Shown: positions 1 to 6,665, numbered from the stretch's first letter. The stretch is DNA of 10,555 bases from Dehalococcoidia bacterium (GCA_028822675.1 JAPKDE010000074.1:1-10555); one strand, 5' to 3'. Numbers and translations: made by a program. The notes: a model not told the origin generated them from the sequence alone.

Positions 1-307
1 GCAGGGCGAACATCAGCAGCATGACCTTTGGGCTGCGGACCATGAGTGAGGTTCCAGTTCTACGAAGAACCACACCGTCCACCAAGAAGATGAAGCCAAT
101 CCACAAGGGGAAGAAGAGATTCTGGCTGGTCTGTTGTGAAAGAGGCCAGGCTATTCCAATCAGAATGAGGCCCAGCAAACCTCGGTAGGGGAGTAGGTAG
201 CGTTGCAGAGGCTTTTTCCGGAGGGGAATACGCCGTACGGGCAACCGTTCATCGCGGATGATTACAAGACCATGCAGCGATGCTTTTACATCGAAATTAC
301 TTAACAC
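1..307 (-). CDS. Partial small membrane protein, N-terminal part
   Basis: An open frame of 102 codons without a stop runs on the minus strand from a GTG at 305-307 (a TTG lies directly before it at 308-310) off the left edge. No in-frame ATG occurs before about residue 89, so ATG-based gene finding would miss it. The translation begins VLSNFDVKAS and has a basic stretch at residues 21-36 rich in Arg and Lys. A hydrophobic segment follows at about 43-56 (GLLGLILIGIAWPL), a second at about 63-81 (NLFFPLWIGFIFLVDGVVL), and a third begins at about 95 at the window edge. This is the pattern of a polytopic inner-membrane protein with a positively charged cytoplasmic N-terminus. The family is not recognised. 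It lies about 70 bp downstream of the amidase stop on the same strand and may be co-transcribed with it. A GAGA upstream is only a weak ribosome binding site, so the exact start is uncertain. Confidence 0.6.
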   Translation of the reverse strand, partial: MLSNFDVKASLHGLVIIRDERLPVRRIPLRKKPLQRYLLPYRGLLGLILIGIAWPLSQQTSQNLFFPLWIGFIFLVDGVVLRRTGTSLMVRSPKVMLLMFAL

Positions 308-381
308 CAAGCTAATTTCTCACATCGTCAGAAAAAGGGCAATCTGTTGCGACAAGAGTATCGGGAGCTATTTGCAGGTTT

Positions 382-1782
382 CTAGATATTGGGCTTGCGG
401 GTATGCCAATCAGTAGCCTGTTCGTAAGAATGCCCGACACGGAATACGGTACTTTCATCAAAGGGTCGCCCCGCCAATTGCAGGCCGATGGGCAGACCAG
501 TAGCGGTAAAGCCACAGGGGACGCTCAGGGCGGGGACGTTGGCCAGGCTAAAGGTGGTGGCCAATAACCAGGGCGTCCGGCTGACCTTTGCCTTGCTGTC
601 GATCACCGGGTCGGGTTCCAGCAGTTGGGCGGCGACACCGTTACTTGGCGTCAACAGAATATCCACGCTGCCAAAGGCCTCTAATACCTGGTCACGCAAG
701 AGAGACCTGAGTCGCAATCCTTTGTAGTAGGCCGACGCCGGCATGATGGCACCGACCAGATAACCGATGCGATTGTCGTGGGCAAGCTCACTGGGCCGAT
801 TCCTGAGTAGTTCCCCGTGGGTGATTGGAGCTTCTACTCTGATAGCTCCGTTGATGGCTCCAGCGTTGGCGGTCAAGGGGATGGACAACTCCTCTACCTG
901 AGCGCCCAAGTCTTTCAGCGTGGCAACGGCGTCCAAAACCGACTGTCGTATTTCCTCTTCCACGACATCGGCATAGAGCATCTCTTTAATGATTCCAATC
1001 TTAAGACCCTTAATTTCTCCGGTCAGAGCGGCTTGGTAGTCGGGCACCGGCTCAGTGCTGCTCATCTTGTCTTTGGGGTCTCGACCGGCAATGCTTGCCA
1101 GGGTCATGGCGCAGTCAGCAACCGTCCTCGCCATCGGGCCGACGGTGTCCATGGAGCGAACACCGGGCATCACTCCGTAGCGACTGACCCTACCATAAGT
1201 GGGACGGAGGCCCGCCAGGCCGCACCACGCGGCCGGTAAACGCACCGAACCACCGGTGTCCTCGCCCAATGCGGACCCGCAGAGAAACGCCGCTGTGGCC
1301 GCCCCTGAGCCACTGCTGGAGCCGCCGGTTGATCGATCCAAGTCCCAGGGGTTGCGTGGCGGATCAAACTGATGCGATAGCGCAGTGGTGGCGAACTCGG
1401 TCATGTTTAGTTTGCCCAGCAACACGGCCCCGGCAGCTTTCAGGTTGGTAATCACCGTGGCATCTTCGGTCGGAATATTATTGTTGAAGACCGGAGAGCC
1501 GCCCGTGGTCAAGATTCCCGCCGTCTGTATCTGGTCTTTCACAGCAATGGGCACACCGTGCATTGGCCCTCGGTGATTACCTTGGAGAATCTCCTGCTCT
1601 GCCGATTTGGCTGTTTGCAGCGCTTCTTCGGCGGTGACGGTCACGTAGGCGTGGAGACGGCTGTCTATGGACTCGATACGCTCCAGATACGCCTCAGTCG
1701 CCTCTACAGGTGAAACCTCTTTTCTGGCCATCAGATTGGACAGTTCCAAAATGCTGAGAAATGGTAAATCGGTTTTGTTCAT
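382..1782 (-). CDS. Amidase-signature family hydrolase (GatA-like fold)
   Basis: This 466-residue protein belongs to the amidase-signature family, which hydrolyses carboxamide C-N bonds with a Ser-cisSer-Lys triad. The triad is visible: Lys82 in GVPIAVKDQ, the cis-Ser at about Ser155 in the STGGSSSGSG motif, and the nucleophile Ser179 in DTGGSVRLPAAWCG. The spacing of 24 residues between the two serines matches the family. The glycine-rich signature continues through about residue 216 (GLRPTYGRVSRYG, DTVGPMART). Length is close to the usual 450-500 and the gene looks complete, from ATG to TAG. It resembles GatA of the aminoacyl-tRNA amidotransferase, but the usual Gln after GGSIR is Leu here and no gatB or gatC lies nearby. 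A free amidase, for example a catabolic one, is therefore more likely. It is divergent from the amidohydrolase operon across a 126-bp gap. A GGGG about 5 bases before the start is a modest ribosome binding site. The substrate is unknown. Confidence 0.93.
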   Translation of the reverse strand: MNKTDLPFLSILELSNLMARKEVSPVEATEAYLERIESIDSRLHAYVTVTAEEALQTAKSAEQEILQGNHRGPMHGVPIAVKDQIQTAGILTTGGSPVFNNNIPTEDATVITNLKAAGAVLLGKLNMTEFATTALSHQFDPPRNPWDLDRSTGGSSSGSGAATAAFLCGSALGEDTGGSVRLPAAWCGLAGLRPTYGRVSRYGVMPGVRSMDTVGPMARTVADCAMTLASIAGRDPKDKMSSTEPVPDYQAALTGEIKGLKIGIIKEMLYADVVEEEIRQSVLDAVATLKDLGAQVEELSIPLTANAGAINGAIRVEAPITHGELLRNRPSELAHDNRIGYLVGAIMPASAYYKGLRLRSLLRDQVLEAFGSVDILLTPSNGVAAQLLEPDPVIDSKAKVSRTPWLLATTFSLANVPALSVPCGFTATGLPIGLQLAGRPFDESTVFRVGHSYEQATDWHTRKPNI

Positions 1783-1839
1783 GGAACCCCGTCAAGAAGA
1801 GCGTTGGTACGCCTGGGTTTGGCCCTTAGTTGCGCACGG

Positions 1840-1845
1840 TATAAT
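1840..1845 (+). promoter_or_regulatory. Candidate -10 element for the amidohydrolase operon
   Basis: A perfect TATAAT lies 63 bases before the amidohydrolase ATG in the divergent gap. The best upstream partner is TTGGCC at 1819-1824, which matches four of six bases of the -35 consensus but with a short 15-base spacer. Transcription would start near 1852 and give a leader of about 57 bases. The complementary strand reads ATTATA and offers only weak -10/-35 pairs (for example TTGGAA and TATACC) for the amidase. This is a consensus match by eye only. Confidence 0.45.
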
Positions 1846-1897
1846 ACTCCATCTCAAGGTTCCAATTCCGGATAATCCAACGATTAAGACTGCCGAT

Positions 1898-1905
1898 GGG
1901 GGAAG
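1898..1905 (+). promoter_or_regulatory. Ribosome binding site of the amidohydrolase
   Basis: The purine run GGGGGAAG ends 3 bases before the ATG at 1909, with its GGGGGA core about 5 bases away. It supports that start and indicates good translation of the first gene of the operon. Confidence 0.6.
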
Positions 1906-1908
1906 ATA

Positions 1909-3288
1909 ATGTCAGACGCTACAGTAAAATTTGAAAATGCCCGCTTCATCATCACCATGGATCCTCAGCGGCGGATTATCGCCAATGGTTCCGTGGTAGT
2001 CCAAGGCCACCGCATCCTCCAGGTGGGCAAGGCTGATGAACTAGCCCAGGTCGAGGCCGACCGCGTGGTCGATGCCACTGACATGGTGGTTACGCCGGGT
2101 TTTGTCAACGGGCACATGCACATCAGCTACGCCCACGCCACCAGGGGAATCTTCCCCGACGACCTGGGCTCGGCTTACCTGCCCAACGTGTTCAAACTTC
2201 AGGCAATCATGACTGAAGAGGAGGAATACCACACCAGCCTCCTGGCGATCACTGAACTTTTGAAGAACGGCACCACCACTTTTATGGACCCCGGCAGCAC
2301 GAAATACATCGACCGATGCCTGGACGCCTACAAACAGGCCGGTTGCCGAATCATCACCGGCACTCACGTAACTGACAAACCCGGGCCGCTGGGATTGCCG
2401 GTTTCCACTACGGCTGATGCCATTGAGACCGTTGAATCCACCATCAAGAAATTTGATGGGCAGTTGGACGGCCGCGTCAGCGCTTGGGCGATGCCCTTTG
2501 CCCCAAGTATGTGCACCGATGAACTGCTGCTCGCGTGCAAACGCTTGGCCGACCAGTACGGCACGGGGATGACTCTGCACTACAACAATGGTCAAAACTA
2601 TGTGGATTCCAGCGTCAAAGAATCCGGGATGCGACCAACCCAGTACCTGGAAAAGCTGGGCATCTTGGGTGACAACCTAACGCTAGCCCACATGCTGGGT
2701 CAGGACGAAAGCGAGATTGAAGTGCTGGCCCGCACCGGAACCAGAGCGGTTGTTGTGCCCACCGCTGCCGTAAAAGGCGGGGCCGGCATGACCCACACCG
2801 GGCTGCTGCCAGAGATGCTGGATGCGGGAATGGCAGTGGGACTGGCGACCGACGCCGGGAATAACTCCAACTTAGTGGAGACCAACCGCGCCATGTACCT
2901 GATTGCGGTGCTGTACAAAGACGCCCGTCAGGACTCCAAGGCCATTCCCGCTGAAACAGCCCTTGAGATGGCGACTATTCAAGGAGCAGAAGCGCTGGGT
3001 TTGGCTGCCGAGGTTGGCTCGCTAGAAGTTGGCAAGAAGGCCGACTTGGTGCTGTATGACACCCGGAATGTGGAATGGCAGACCCTGTTTAATCCGGTGA
3101 ACAACCTGGTCTACAATGCCGATGGTCGCAGCGTCCATATGGTGATGGTGGATGGAAAGATCGTGGTGGAAGACCACAAACCACTGTTCGTTGACGAGTG
3201 GGCGTTGATCCAAAAAGTCCAGGGCATCGGCGAGGATATGCTGGCCCGAATTGGCCTTTCATTTCCACCCCGTTGGCCAATAATCTAG
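1909..3288 (+). CDS. ATZ/TRZ-type amidohydrolase, deaminase-like
   Basis: This 459-residue protein has the layout of the cytosine deaminase/ATZ-TRZ branch of the amidohydrolase superfamily. These are cytoplasmic metal-dependent enzymes that deaminate or dechlorinate N-heterocycles or hydrolyse C-N bonds. A small β domain (residues 1-63) precedes the barrel, which opens with VTPGFVNGHMHISYAH carrying the metal ligands His69 and His71. The third metal His is His224 (GMTLHYNN), a further conserved His is His261 (LTLAHML), and the metal Asp is Asp315 (GLATDAGNNSN). The C-terminal part returns to the β domain (VGKKADLVLYD at about 374-384, then MVMVDGKIVV). One oddity is that relatives usually have HxxE after strand 5, with the Glu acting as a proton shuttle, whereas here the sequence is His224-Tyr-Asn-Asn227. 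The enzyme may therefore act on an unusual substrate or by a different proton route. It is the first gene of a three-gene operon, 46 bp before the α/β-hydrolase gene. Confidence 0.9.
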   Translation: MSDATVKFENARFIITMDPQRRIIANGSVVVQGHRILQVGKADELAQVEADRVVDATDMVVTPGFVNGHMHISYAHATRGIFPDDLGSAYLPNVFKLQAIMTEEEEYHTSLLAITELLKNGTTTFMDPGSTKYIDRCLDAYKQAGCRIITGTHVTDKPGPLGLPVSTTADAIETVESTIKKFDGQLDGRVSAWAMPFAPSMCTDELLLACKRLADQYGTGMTLHYNNGQNYVDSSVKESGMRPTQYLEKLGILGDNLTLAHMLGQDESEIEVLARTGTRAVVVPTAAVKGGAGMTHTGLLPEMLDAGMAVGLATDAGNNSNLVETNRAMYLIAVLYKDARQDSKAIPAETALEMATIQGAEALGLAAEVGSLEVGKKADLVLYDTRNVEWQTLFNPVNNLVYNADGRSVHMVMVDGKIVVEDHKPLFVDEWALIQKVQGIGEDMLARIGLSFPPRWPII

Positions 3289-3334
3289 TCAGCCCGGCCA
3301 TCAGGCAAAAAGATAATTCAGGGGAGAGATACCA

Positions 3335-4039
3335 ATGTCCCAACTAGTTTTCATCCACGGACCTGGCGCCGGCAGTTGCTCGGCAGGTTATAGGTACCAG
3401 AAAGAACATTTCCCCAACTGCCTTACGCCAGACCTACCCGGACACCCCGACGGCGACTCGATGGACACCGTAGAGGAATATACCGAGTGGCTGCACGGTT
3501 ACCTGCACCAACAAGGCCACACGTCTGACCTGGTACTCTCCGGGTTTACCCTGGGAGCCTGTGTGGCCCTTCAATACGCGCTGGACTACCCAGACGAGGT
3601 TGCTGGTTTGCTGTTGATGACCATCGCCATGCGGCCCAAAGTACGGGCACCAGGCAGTTTGGAATTTCGCTTGAACGCGGCAAAGGATGAGAAGGTCCAC
3701 GAGGAGTGGCTGGACGCTATGCGCCACTCGATGATGTTCATCGAATCAAGCTTGCGCGAACAGCTAATCGAGTGCCACCGGATAGTCGGCCCCATATCCC
3801 AATACAACGACCTGGTGACCATCGATAATTTTGACGTGCAGGACCGCATCGCTGAATTAAAAGCGCCGCTGGTGTTGGTGCGAGGGCTGGACGACCCCGG
3901 CAAGCCCGACGAGTACGAACTGGAGATACACGAGGCAGTGCCCGGATCCAAGTACATCAAGCTGGAGCAGGCTGGCCACTTCCCAATGGCCGAGCGGCCC
4001 GACGACATCAACAAGCTGATCGAAGAATTAATGGCCTAA
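3335..4039 (+). CDS. α/β-hydrolase-fold protein with Thr at the nucleophile site
   Basis: This 234-residue protein has the α/β-hydrolase fold. It opens with the oxyanion-type HGPGAG at residues 8-13, followed by DLPGHPDG at about 33-40. The nucleophile elbow reads LSGFTLGACVAL, the acid is probably Asp186 (LVRGLDDPGKPDEY) and the base is His215 (EQAGHFPMAERP). The elbow should be G-x-S-x-G but is G-F-T72-L-G, read from an unambiguous ACC codon. The usual Ser nucleophile is thus a Thr while the acid and base remain. It may be a slow or specialised hydrolase, a lyase-type member, or inactive. The start is fixed by GGGGAGAG at 3321-3328, 6 bases before the ATG. It sits between an amidohydrolase and a dehydrogenase, so an ester, amide or C-C bond cleavage step in the same pathway is the likely role. 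The substrate is not recognised. Confidence 0.88.
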   Translation: MSQLVFIHGPGAGSCSAGYRYQKEHFPNCLTPDLPGHPDGDSMDTVEEYTEWLHGYLHQQGHTSDLVLSGFTLGACVALQYALDYPDEVAGLLLMTIAMRPKVRAPGSLEFRLNAAKDEKVHEEWLDAMRHSMMFIESSLREQLIECHRIVGPISQYNDLVTIDNFDVQDRIAELKAPLVLVRGLDDPGKPDEYELEIHEAVPGSKYIKLEQAGHFPMAERPDDINKLIEELMA

Positions 4040-4042
4040 GTT

Positions 4043-4057
4043 AAGACTACGAGTCTT
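4043..4057 (+). repeat. Short perfect inverted repeat before the dehydrogenase RBS
   Basis: AAGACT-ACG-AGTCTT forms a 6-bp stem with a 3-base loop in the 30-base gap between the α/β-hydrolase stop and the dehydrogenase start. It ends one base before the AGAGGA ribosome binding site at 4059-4064. No T run follows, so it is not an intrinsic terminator. It could stabilise an mRNA end or modulate translation, or it could be chance. Confidence 0.35.
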
Positions 4058-4069
4058 CAGAGGAAAACA

Positions 4070-4975
4070 ATGACCAACAAGATAGGGTTCATCGGCCTGG
4101 GCCGCATGGGCCTGCCCATGAGCTACAACCTGCTGAAGGCGGGATTCGACCTGACCGTCCACAATCGCAGCCAGCCCAAGGTGCTTCAAATCGCTGCCGC
4201 TGGGGCAACCTCTGCCGGCTCCACCGCCGAGATAACACAACAGTGCGACATTATCTTGGCCTGCCTGCCGGACATCGCCACCGCTGAAGCAGTGTTGCTG
4301 GGCCCCGACGGGGTCATAGCCAACGCCCGGCCCGGACAGGTGATCGTGGATCACAGCACGGTTGGAATCAACACGTCCAAGGCGTGTGCAGAAGCGGCCG
4401 AGGCAAAAGGGGCGATGTTTCTAGACGCTCCCATCAGTGGCGGCACGGAGCGCGCTGAGAATGCAACCTTGGTAATCATGGCTGGCGGGCCCAAAGAGGC
4501 GTTTGATGCTGCATCCAGTGTCTTCGACGCCATGGGTGGCACCGTTAGGCATACCGGTCCTACGGGGACCGGCACCACGGTCAAGCTGGTGAACCAATTG
4601 CTGGTGGGCGTCCACACATTGGCCGCAGCCGAAGCCATGCTCATGGGCGTCAAGTCTGGGGCTGATCCAGCGTTGGTCTATGAGTTGGTCAGCTCGGGCT
4701 GGGGGCAGAGTTTTATGCTTGACCGGAACGCACCGGTGATGCTGGATCAGACCTACGAGGATGCCCGTGCGCCGGTGAAGACCATCTTGAAAGACCTGGG
4801 TCTGATACAGGAACTGGCCCGGAGCATCGACACCCCAACTCCGGCTGGTGACGTAGCCTACAAGCTATTCACCCAGGCCGCTGAAGCTGGGTATGCCGAG
4901 TTGGACATGCCAGGCGTGGCCCGGCTATTGGAAAAAGAAGCCGGAGTGGAAATAAAGCGGAAATCCGCAAAATAA
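4070..4975 (+). CDS. 3-hydroxyisobutyrate dehydrogenase-family reductase
   Basis: This 301-residue protein is a complete β-hydroxyacid dehydrogenase, a family that includes 3-hydroxyisobutyrate dehydrogenase and tartronate semialdehyde reductase (GarR). These enzymes interconvert a β-hydroxyacid and its semialdehyde using NAD(P). The N-terminal Rossmann motif is GFIGLGRMGLPM, with Gly9-x-Gly11-x-x-Gly14. After strand 2 comes HNRS, where Arg33 would suit the NADP phosphate. The substrate loop is LDAPISGGTERAE (Asp119, Ser123) and the catalytic Lys is Lys172 in GTGTTVKLVNQ, followed by Asn175. The C-terminal helical domain holds a DARAP motif and AYKLFTQA. The start has AGAGGA 5 bases upstream. 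It is the last gene of the amidohydrolase operon and ends one base before a strong hairpin. It plausibly handles a hydroxyacid or semialdehyde released by the upstream hydrolases. The exact substrate cannot be told, as the family is broad. Confidence 0.93.
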   Translation: MTNKIGFIGLGRMGLPMSYNLLKAGFDLTVHNRSQPKVLQIAAAGATSAGSTAEITQQCDIILACLPDIATAEAVLLGPDGVIANARPGQVIVDHSTVGINTSKACAEAAEAKGAMFLDAPISGGTERAENATLVIMAGGPKEAFDAASSVFDAMGGTVRHTGPTGTGTTVKLVNQLLVGVHTLAAAEAMLMGVKSGADPALVYELVSSGWGQSFMLDRNAPVMLDQTYEDARAPVKTILKDLGLIQELARSIDTPTPAGDVAYKLFTQAAEAGYAELDMPGVARLLEKEAGVEIKRKSAK

Positions 4976-5003
4976 CTGCCTTAGGGATTGTTCCCTAAGG
5001 CAG
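4976..5003 (-). terminator. Hairpin terminator shared by convergent operons
   Basis: A perfect 12-bp inverted repeat (CTGCCTTAGGGA, loop TTGT, TCCCTAAGGCAG) begins directly after the dehydrogenase stop codon, and its right arm contains the btpA stop codon (4995-4997). Read on the minus strand, the stem is followed by TTATTTT, a good U-rich tail for an intrinsic terminator of the btpA operon. That tail is the complement of the dehydrogenase's own last codons. Read on the plus strand, the stem is followed by CGTGTCG without a T run. It would therefore end plus-strand transcription less well, or protect the 3' end of that transcript. Confidence 0.8.
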
Positions 5004-5792
5004 CGTGTCGAAAATCTCTGCCATGCGGCGAACCCGCTCCGGGTCCACTTTGTTGTTGACGTTGCCGCCCTCTTTCAGGCTGGTACCGATAATTGCGCCG
5101 TCGGAGTGTTCAATCACACGCCAGATATTCTTCTCGGTCACACCGCTACCCACCAGCACTACGCCATCTGGCATGGCGCGGCGCACCACTGAAACATCAA
5201 AGCTGGCTGTTTCCAGACCGGTAGCTGCTCCGGACACGATCAGCCCATCAGCCAAGCCTCGCTGTGCAGTCTCCCGGGACATCAGCCCAAGGTCAACCGA
5301 GCCCAGCGGAACCGCGTGCTTAACTAAAACGTCAGCCAGAACCTTAATGTCAGCGCCCAGGTCTTTGCGGTGGCGCATGGTCTGGTAGGCTTCGCCCTCG
5401 ATCAGGCCTTCTTCCGCAGCCATCACACCGTAGTGAACGTTTACACGGATGAACTTGGCACCGGTGACCGCCGCGATTCCCAGGGCAGACAAGGCGTCGT
5501 TTCGCAGCATATTGATGCCTACGGGGATGTTGACCACCTCTTCCACCCGCTCCACCGCCACAGTCATTCCGGAGATGGTCTCGGGGTCTAGCCGGCCGGT
5601 GCGGAACGGAACGTCGCCAAAGTTCTCAACGATGATCCCGTTCACACCACCCTGCTCCAGGATGTTGGCCTCTTCCTCGGCCCGGTCAATCACCTCGCGC
5701 ATGCTGCCACCCCACCGTGGGGAACCGGGCAGGGGCAGTAGATGGACCACACCGATAAATGCCTTGGAAACGCCAAAAAGATCACGGCTCAT
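4995..5792 (-). CDS. btpA: BtpA/SgcQ-family TIM-barrel protein
   Basis: This 265-residue protein matches the BtpA family. Near the N-terminus it has FIGVVHLLPLPGSPRWGG (about residues 12-29), and then the first barrel strand signature GGVNGIIVENFGDVPF. The C-terminal barrel motifs are DGLIVSGAATG, VLVGSGVTEKNI and GAIIGTSLKEGG, which look like phosphate-binding turns. BtpA was named for its need in photosystem I accumulation in cyanobacteria; relatives in other bacteria, such as SgcQ, have no firmly settled reaction. No photosynthesis gene is present here, so that role should not be assumed. The start lies only 3 bp after the mazF stop, and the nearest GGAG is about 15 bases upstream, inside the toxin gene. 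Translation is thus probably coupled to the toxin's. It is the last gene of the minus-strand operon and its stop codon lies in the terminator stem. Confidence 0.9.
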   Translation of the reverse strand: MSRDLFGVSKAFIGVVHLLPLPGSPRWGGSMREVIDRAEEEANILEQGGVNGIIVENFGDVPFRTGRLDPETISGMTVAVERVEEVVNIPVGINMLRNDALSALGIAAVTGAKFIRVNVHYGVMAAEEGLIEGEAYQTMRHRKDLGADIKVLADVLVKHAVPLGSVDLGLMSRETAQRGLADGLIVSGAATGLETASFDVSVVRRAMPDGVVLVGSGVTEKNIWRVIEHSDGAIIGTSLKEGGNVNNKVDPERVRRMAEIFDTLP

Positions 5793-5795
5793 TGT

Positions 5796-6149
5796 TTACT
5801 TTTTCAACTCCAGAATTTGGGACAACTTAGACTCTATCTCAACCAGGTCATTTGGGGAAACAATCCCCATCTTCCGTTCAATCATGTTTTGTTTGATCGT
5901 CCTCACGATTCCAGTGGTTACTGACGGAAACAAAAGCCCGGCTGCTTCCCAATCGAACATCAAATGGTCACCTTTCAGCAGTCGACGGGTGTTGCTGGTA
6001 ATGGCGGCAACAATCACTTCCTGTCGTCCCTCCATGTATCGTTCGGAACTAAGGAGCAGCACCGGCCTACGTTTGCTGGCGGTCTTGTCCGAAAACACGA
6101 AATTCACCAGAACGATATCTCCGCGTCTATAACTGGTCGTAAGCAGCAT
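5796..6149 (-). CDS. mazF: MazF/PemK-family endoribonuclease toxin
   Basis: This 117-residue protein has the normal length for a MazF/PemK toxin, a small β-barrel ribonuclease that cuts mRNA and other RNA at short sequences. The N-terminal strand motif is YRRGDIVLVNFVFSD (from Tyr7), followed by the conserved KRRPVLLLS with Arg28. VAAITSN follows with Thr51; this Arg/Thr pair corresponds to the usual catalytic residues. The C-terminal part reads GIVRTIKQNMIERKMG and then a terminal helix (LVEIESKLSQIL), as in active members. No truncation or frameshift is seen, so the toxin is probably functional. It begins inside the end of the upstream helix-turn-helix gene with a 23-bp overlap and has no clear ribosome binding site of its own, so it depends on translation of the antitoxin. 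The btpA gene begins 3 bp downstream. Confidence 0.9.
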   Translation of the reverse strand: MLLTTSYRRGDIVLVNFVFSDKTASKRRPVLLLSSERYMEGRQEVIVAAITSNTRRLLKGDHLMFDWEAAGLLFPSVTTGIVRTIKQNMIERKMGIVSPNDLVEIESKLSQILELKK

Positions 6150-6603
6150 CTTGGTCGTTATCCCACAACTCAGCCAGCACCGGGTCTTCTGCGGCGGATA
6201 GCTCTGTCAATCCTGAATGGTCGTTGCGGTGCATGGGTGAATCCAAGTCCGTCCGCCGGATCCTGTGGTGCCCTCCGCGGCCAACCCGGTAAGCGATCAT
6301 TTCGCCGTCATGAATCAATTGCTGGACCGTGCGTTTGGAGACAGAGAGATAGGTGGCTGCTTCAGTCACGGAATACCATTCTTTTTCCGGGGCATTGGAA
6401 ACCTTGCAATAGAATGCAACATCAGAAATTTGCGTCTTGGTGATCACGCCCAATGCCTCCAGTTCTAATAACCCACCATCAAGATCAGACCTGTGAAGTT
6501 GGGTCTTTTCTTGCAACTGGAAATAACCTATCGGTGGGTCAATTGGAATGGCCTCTAGTATTCGCCGTTGCAAAAGGATGGAGGCCAAATATTGTTGTGT
6601 CAT
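6127..6603 (-). CDS. HTH antitoxin candidate for the MazF toxin
   Basis: This 158-residue protein overlaps mazF by 23 bp and is very likely its antitoxin. Three parts can be seen. Residues 1-70 look like a winged-helix region with an LELEALGVI stretch that would fit a recognition helix and turn. Residues 76-121 are an excisionase/MerR-type helix-turn-helix (WYSVTEAATYLSVSKRTV, then AYRVGRGGHHRIRRTDLD). Residues 131-158 form an acidic tail (ELSAAEDPVLAELWDNDQ, then DAAYDQL). From memory, the W-D-N-x-x-D-x-x-Y-D pattern recurs at the C-termini of antitoxins paired with MazF toxins, where the N-terminal domain is usually AbrB- or MazE-like. Here that domain is replaced by a helix-turn-helix. The protein probably binds the operon promoter and neutralises MazF through its tail. 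The ATG at 6601-6603 is preceded by AGG and AAGG. It has no relation to phage excision in this context. Confidence 0.8.
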   Translation of the reverse strand: MTQQYLASILLQRRILEAIPIDPPIGYFQLQEKTQLHRSDLDGGLLELEALGVITKTQISDVAFYCKVSNAPEKEWYSVTEAATYLSVSKRTVQQLIHDGEMIAYRVGRGGHHRIRRTDLDSPMHRNDHSGLTELSAAEDPVLAELWDNDQDAAYDQL

Positions 6604-6622
6604 TGCCTTGCCTGTTTTTACA

Positions 6623-6660
6623 CTTAATACATGTAATTGCGCGTTTTTCTATATATTGCG
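6623..6660 (-). promoter_or_regulatory. Candidate operators of the toxin-antitoxin operon
   Basis: The AT-rich leader before the antitoxin gene holds several small repeats. One is an 8-bp palindrome TACATGTA at 6628-6635. Another is a direct repeat ATTGCG (plus strand) at 6636-6641 and 6655-6660, 19 bases apart, which is close to two helical turns. On the minus strand TGTATTAAG and TGTAAAAAC lie 9 bases apart. These suit binding of an autoregulating HTH antitoxin downstream of its promoter, but they are short and could arise by chance in AT-rich DNA. Confidence 0.35.
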
Positions 6661-6665
6661 TAAAT

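Noticed and set aside
382..1782. Amidase as gatA of the tRNA amidotransferase
   Set aside because: No gatB or gatC is nearby and a motif position after GGS differs from typical GatA, so a specific symbol is not justified.
4995..5792. A photosynthesis-related role for the btpA-family gene
   Set aside because: No photosystem or pigment genes are present and most BtpA-family members occur in non-photosynthetic bacteria.
6238..6378. Excisionase-type HTH as a sign of a prophage or integrative element
   Set aside because: No integrase, attachment repeat or phage gene is present; the overlap with mazF points to an antitoxin.
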